Assembly (NCBI GenBank): GCA_002291945.1
Contig: DBAZ01000076.1
Location: forward strand, 21,801 to 28,572
DNA from: Tepidimonas sp. UBA997
GTDB lineage: Bacteria > Pseudomonadota > Gammaproteobacteria > Burkholderiales > Burkholderiaceae_C
DNA length: 6,772 nucleotides
Reading direction: 5' to 3'
Shown in pieces: positions 5,978 through 6,772 of the stretch (positions are counted from its first letter, which is position 1; each line of letters opens with the position of its first letter). The notes below the pieces were generated by a model. The model was not told the origin of the DNA. It did no database searches and was given only the letters and a program-made list of their open reading frames with translations. The translations under genes were made by a program, and so were the position numbers.

Positions 5978-5983
5978 ATTATA
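5978..5983 (-). promoter_or_regulatory. Probable -10 box of the fmdB-aspS promoter
   Basis: A perfect TATAAT on the coding strand lies about 100 bases before the fmdB start, in the only sizeable spacer upstream of fmdB and aspS. It predicts a leader of roughly 95 bases. The -35 position at 16-18 bases spacing falls in GC-rich repeat sequence with no TTGACA-like hexamer. No TGn extension is present, so an activator or an unusual sigma contact may be needed. Confidence 0.5.
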
Positions 5984-5994
5984 GTTGGCGAGCT

Positions 5995-6016
5995 GCCGCC
6001 GGTGCGCCGCCGGTGC
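5995..6016. repeat. Perfect 11-base tandem duplication in the ubiB-fmdB spacer
   Basis: GCCGCCGGTGC occurs twice with no gap (5995-6005 and 6006-6016), just downstream of the ubiB stop codon and overlapping the -35 zone of the predicted fmdB promoter. The second copy runs into the eight-base palindrome GGTGCACC (6012-6019). Confidence 0.65.
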
Positions 6017-6035
6017 ACCCAGCGTTGTCAGCACC

Positions 6036-6772
6036 TCACCACAGGTTGATGCGCAGGTAGAACTGCATCGCCAGCAAACCCAGCACAAAGCCCGCGCCCA
6101 CGTAGATGATGCCTTGCAACAGGCGATTGGTGCGGCGTTGTTCGCGCACCAGCTCCTGCACCTCGCGGCGCAGGTCGGTCGGGCGCTGCCGCAGGTAATC
6201 GTGCAGCAGGCGCGGCAATTCCGGCACCAGCTTGGCGTACAGCGGCGCTTCGGCCTTGAGCTGGCTCCAGAACTTCTGCGGCCCAACCTGCTGCAGCATC
6301 CACTTTTCCAGGAACGGTTTGGCGGTGCTCCAGAGGTCCAGATCGGGGTCCAGGTCGCGGCCCAAGCCCTCGATATTGAGCAGCGTTTTTTGCAGCAGCA
6401 CCAGTTGCGGCTGGATTTCGACATGGAAGCGGCGCGAGGTCTGGAACAGCCGCATCAGCACCAGGCCGAGCGAGATTTCGCGCAGCGGGCGGTCGAAGTA
6501 AGGCTCGCAGACCGCCCGGATGGCGGCTTCGAGTTCGTCCACCCGGGTGTCGGGCGGCACCCAGCCGCTTTCGATGTGCAGCTCGGCCACCCGTTTGTAG
6601 TCGCGCCGGAAAAAAGCGGTGAAGTTCTGCGCCAGGTATTCCTTGTCGAACTGGGTCAGCGTACCGACGATGCCGAAATCGAGCGAGATGTAGCGCCCGA
6701 AGGTGCCCGGCTCGATACTGACCTGAATGTTGCCCGGGTGCATGTCGGCATGGAAGAAGCCATCGCGAAAGA
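6036..6772 (-). CDS. ubiB: Ubiquinone biosynthesis protein UbiB, ABC1/ADCK kinase-like (C-terminal part, cut by window edge)
   Basis: The last 244 codons of UbiB are present; the N-terminal half (KxGQ motif and nucleotide-binding lobe) is outside the window. UbiB is an atypical protein-kinase-like ATPase at the inner membrane, required for ubiquinone synthesis. The fragment opens with FRDGFFHADMHPGN, the family's catalytic-loop region including the metal-ligand Asn, followed by LDFGIVG (the DFG-like metal-binding Asp). Further conserved blocks are ELHIESGWVPPDTRVDELE, AVCEPYFDRPLREISLG, QPQLVLLQKTLLNIEGLGR and DLWSTAKPFLEKW, all close to E. coli UbiB. The C-terminus carries one visible membrane helix (GIIYVGAGFVLGLLAMQFYL) and ends six residues later, whereas E. 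coli UbiB has a longer tail with two helices. It is followed, after 158 bases, by fmdB on the same strand; no intrinsic terminator is seen after it. Confidence 0.96.
   Translation of the reverse strand, partial: FRDGFFHADMHPGNIQVSIEPGTFGRYISLDFGIVGTLTQFDKEYLAQNFTAFFRRDYKRVAELHIESGWVPPDTRVDELEAAIRAVCEPYFDRPLREISLGLVLMRLFQTSRRFHVEIQPQLVLLQKTLLNIEGLGRDLDPDLDLWSTAKPFLEKWMLQQVGPQKFWSQLKAEAPLYAKLVPELPRLLHDYLRQRPTDLRREVQELVREQRRTNRLLQGIIYVGAGFVLGLLAMQFYLRINLW

Noticed and set aside
5878..6018. An N-terminal extension of the FmdB-type protein by 47 residues.
   Set aside because: The extension crosses the predicted TATAAT and repeats and is unlike any FmdB N-terminus, which starts MPIY.
1..6772. Mobile elements, CRISPR, tRNA/rRNA genes, toxin-antitoxin or defence systems.
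   Set aside because: No terminal inverted repeats, transposase motifs, regularly spaced repeats, cloverleaf-like sequence or suitable small gene pairs were seen; all but short spacers are filled by core genes.

Overview
All genes that can be supported lie on the minus strand, so the window reads from right to left. The GC-rich coding sequence, the AspRS and MotA/MotB sequences, and the CheY/CheZ pair point to a flagellated betaproteobacterium, most likely of the order Burkholderiales. This is judged from protein character and gene order only; no database search was possible.

Right to left, the layout is as follows. (1) 6772-6036: the C-terminal part of ubiB, the ABC1/ADCK-like protein needed for ubiquinone biosynthesis, cut by the window edge. 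(2) 6035-5878: a 158-base spacer with a perfect TATAAT -10 box, an 11-base tandem duplication and an imperfect 12-base periodicity. (3) 5877-5524: a small FmdB-type zinc-ribbon protein with an Ala/Ser-rich tail ending in a Cys cluster. (4) 5523-5462: a short spacer holding a near-perfect 18-base palindrome. (5) 5461-3668: aspS, aspartyl-tRNA synthetase, with residues typical of the non-discriminating (Asp/Asn) form. (6) 3626-2571: a three-gene cassette of small membrane proteins, yqjD-yqjE-yqjK, apparently with its own extended -10 promoter. (7) 2485-1: a motility block, motA-motB-cheY-cheZ, with cheZ cut by the left edge.

The motility block is functionally coherent. MotA and MotB form the proton-driven stator, CheY-P switches rotor direction and CheZ dephosphorylates CheY-P. 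Tight spacing (15 bases motA-motB, 51 bases motB-cheY, 14 bases cheY-cheZ) suggests one transcript. The yqjDEK cassette is the inner-membrane set known from enterobacteria, where YqjD is a stationary-phase ribosome-associated membrane protein. Here yqjE and yqjK overlap by four bases.

I see no mobile element, CRISPR array, RNA gene, toxin-antitoxin pair or convincing undescribed system. This is ordinary core-genome content. The points worth a second look are the AspRS specificity residues, the compact fmdB-aspS junction, the hairpin between motB and cheY, the repeats in front of yqjE, and the stress-type yqj cassette directly upstream of the flagellar stator genes.
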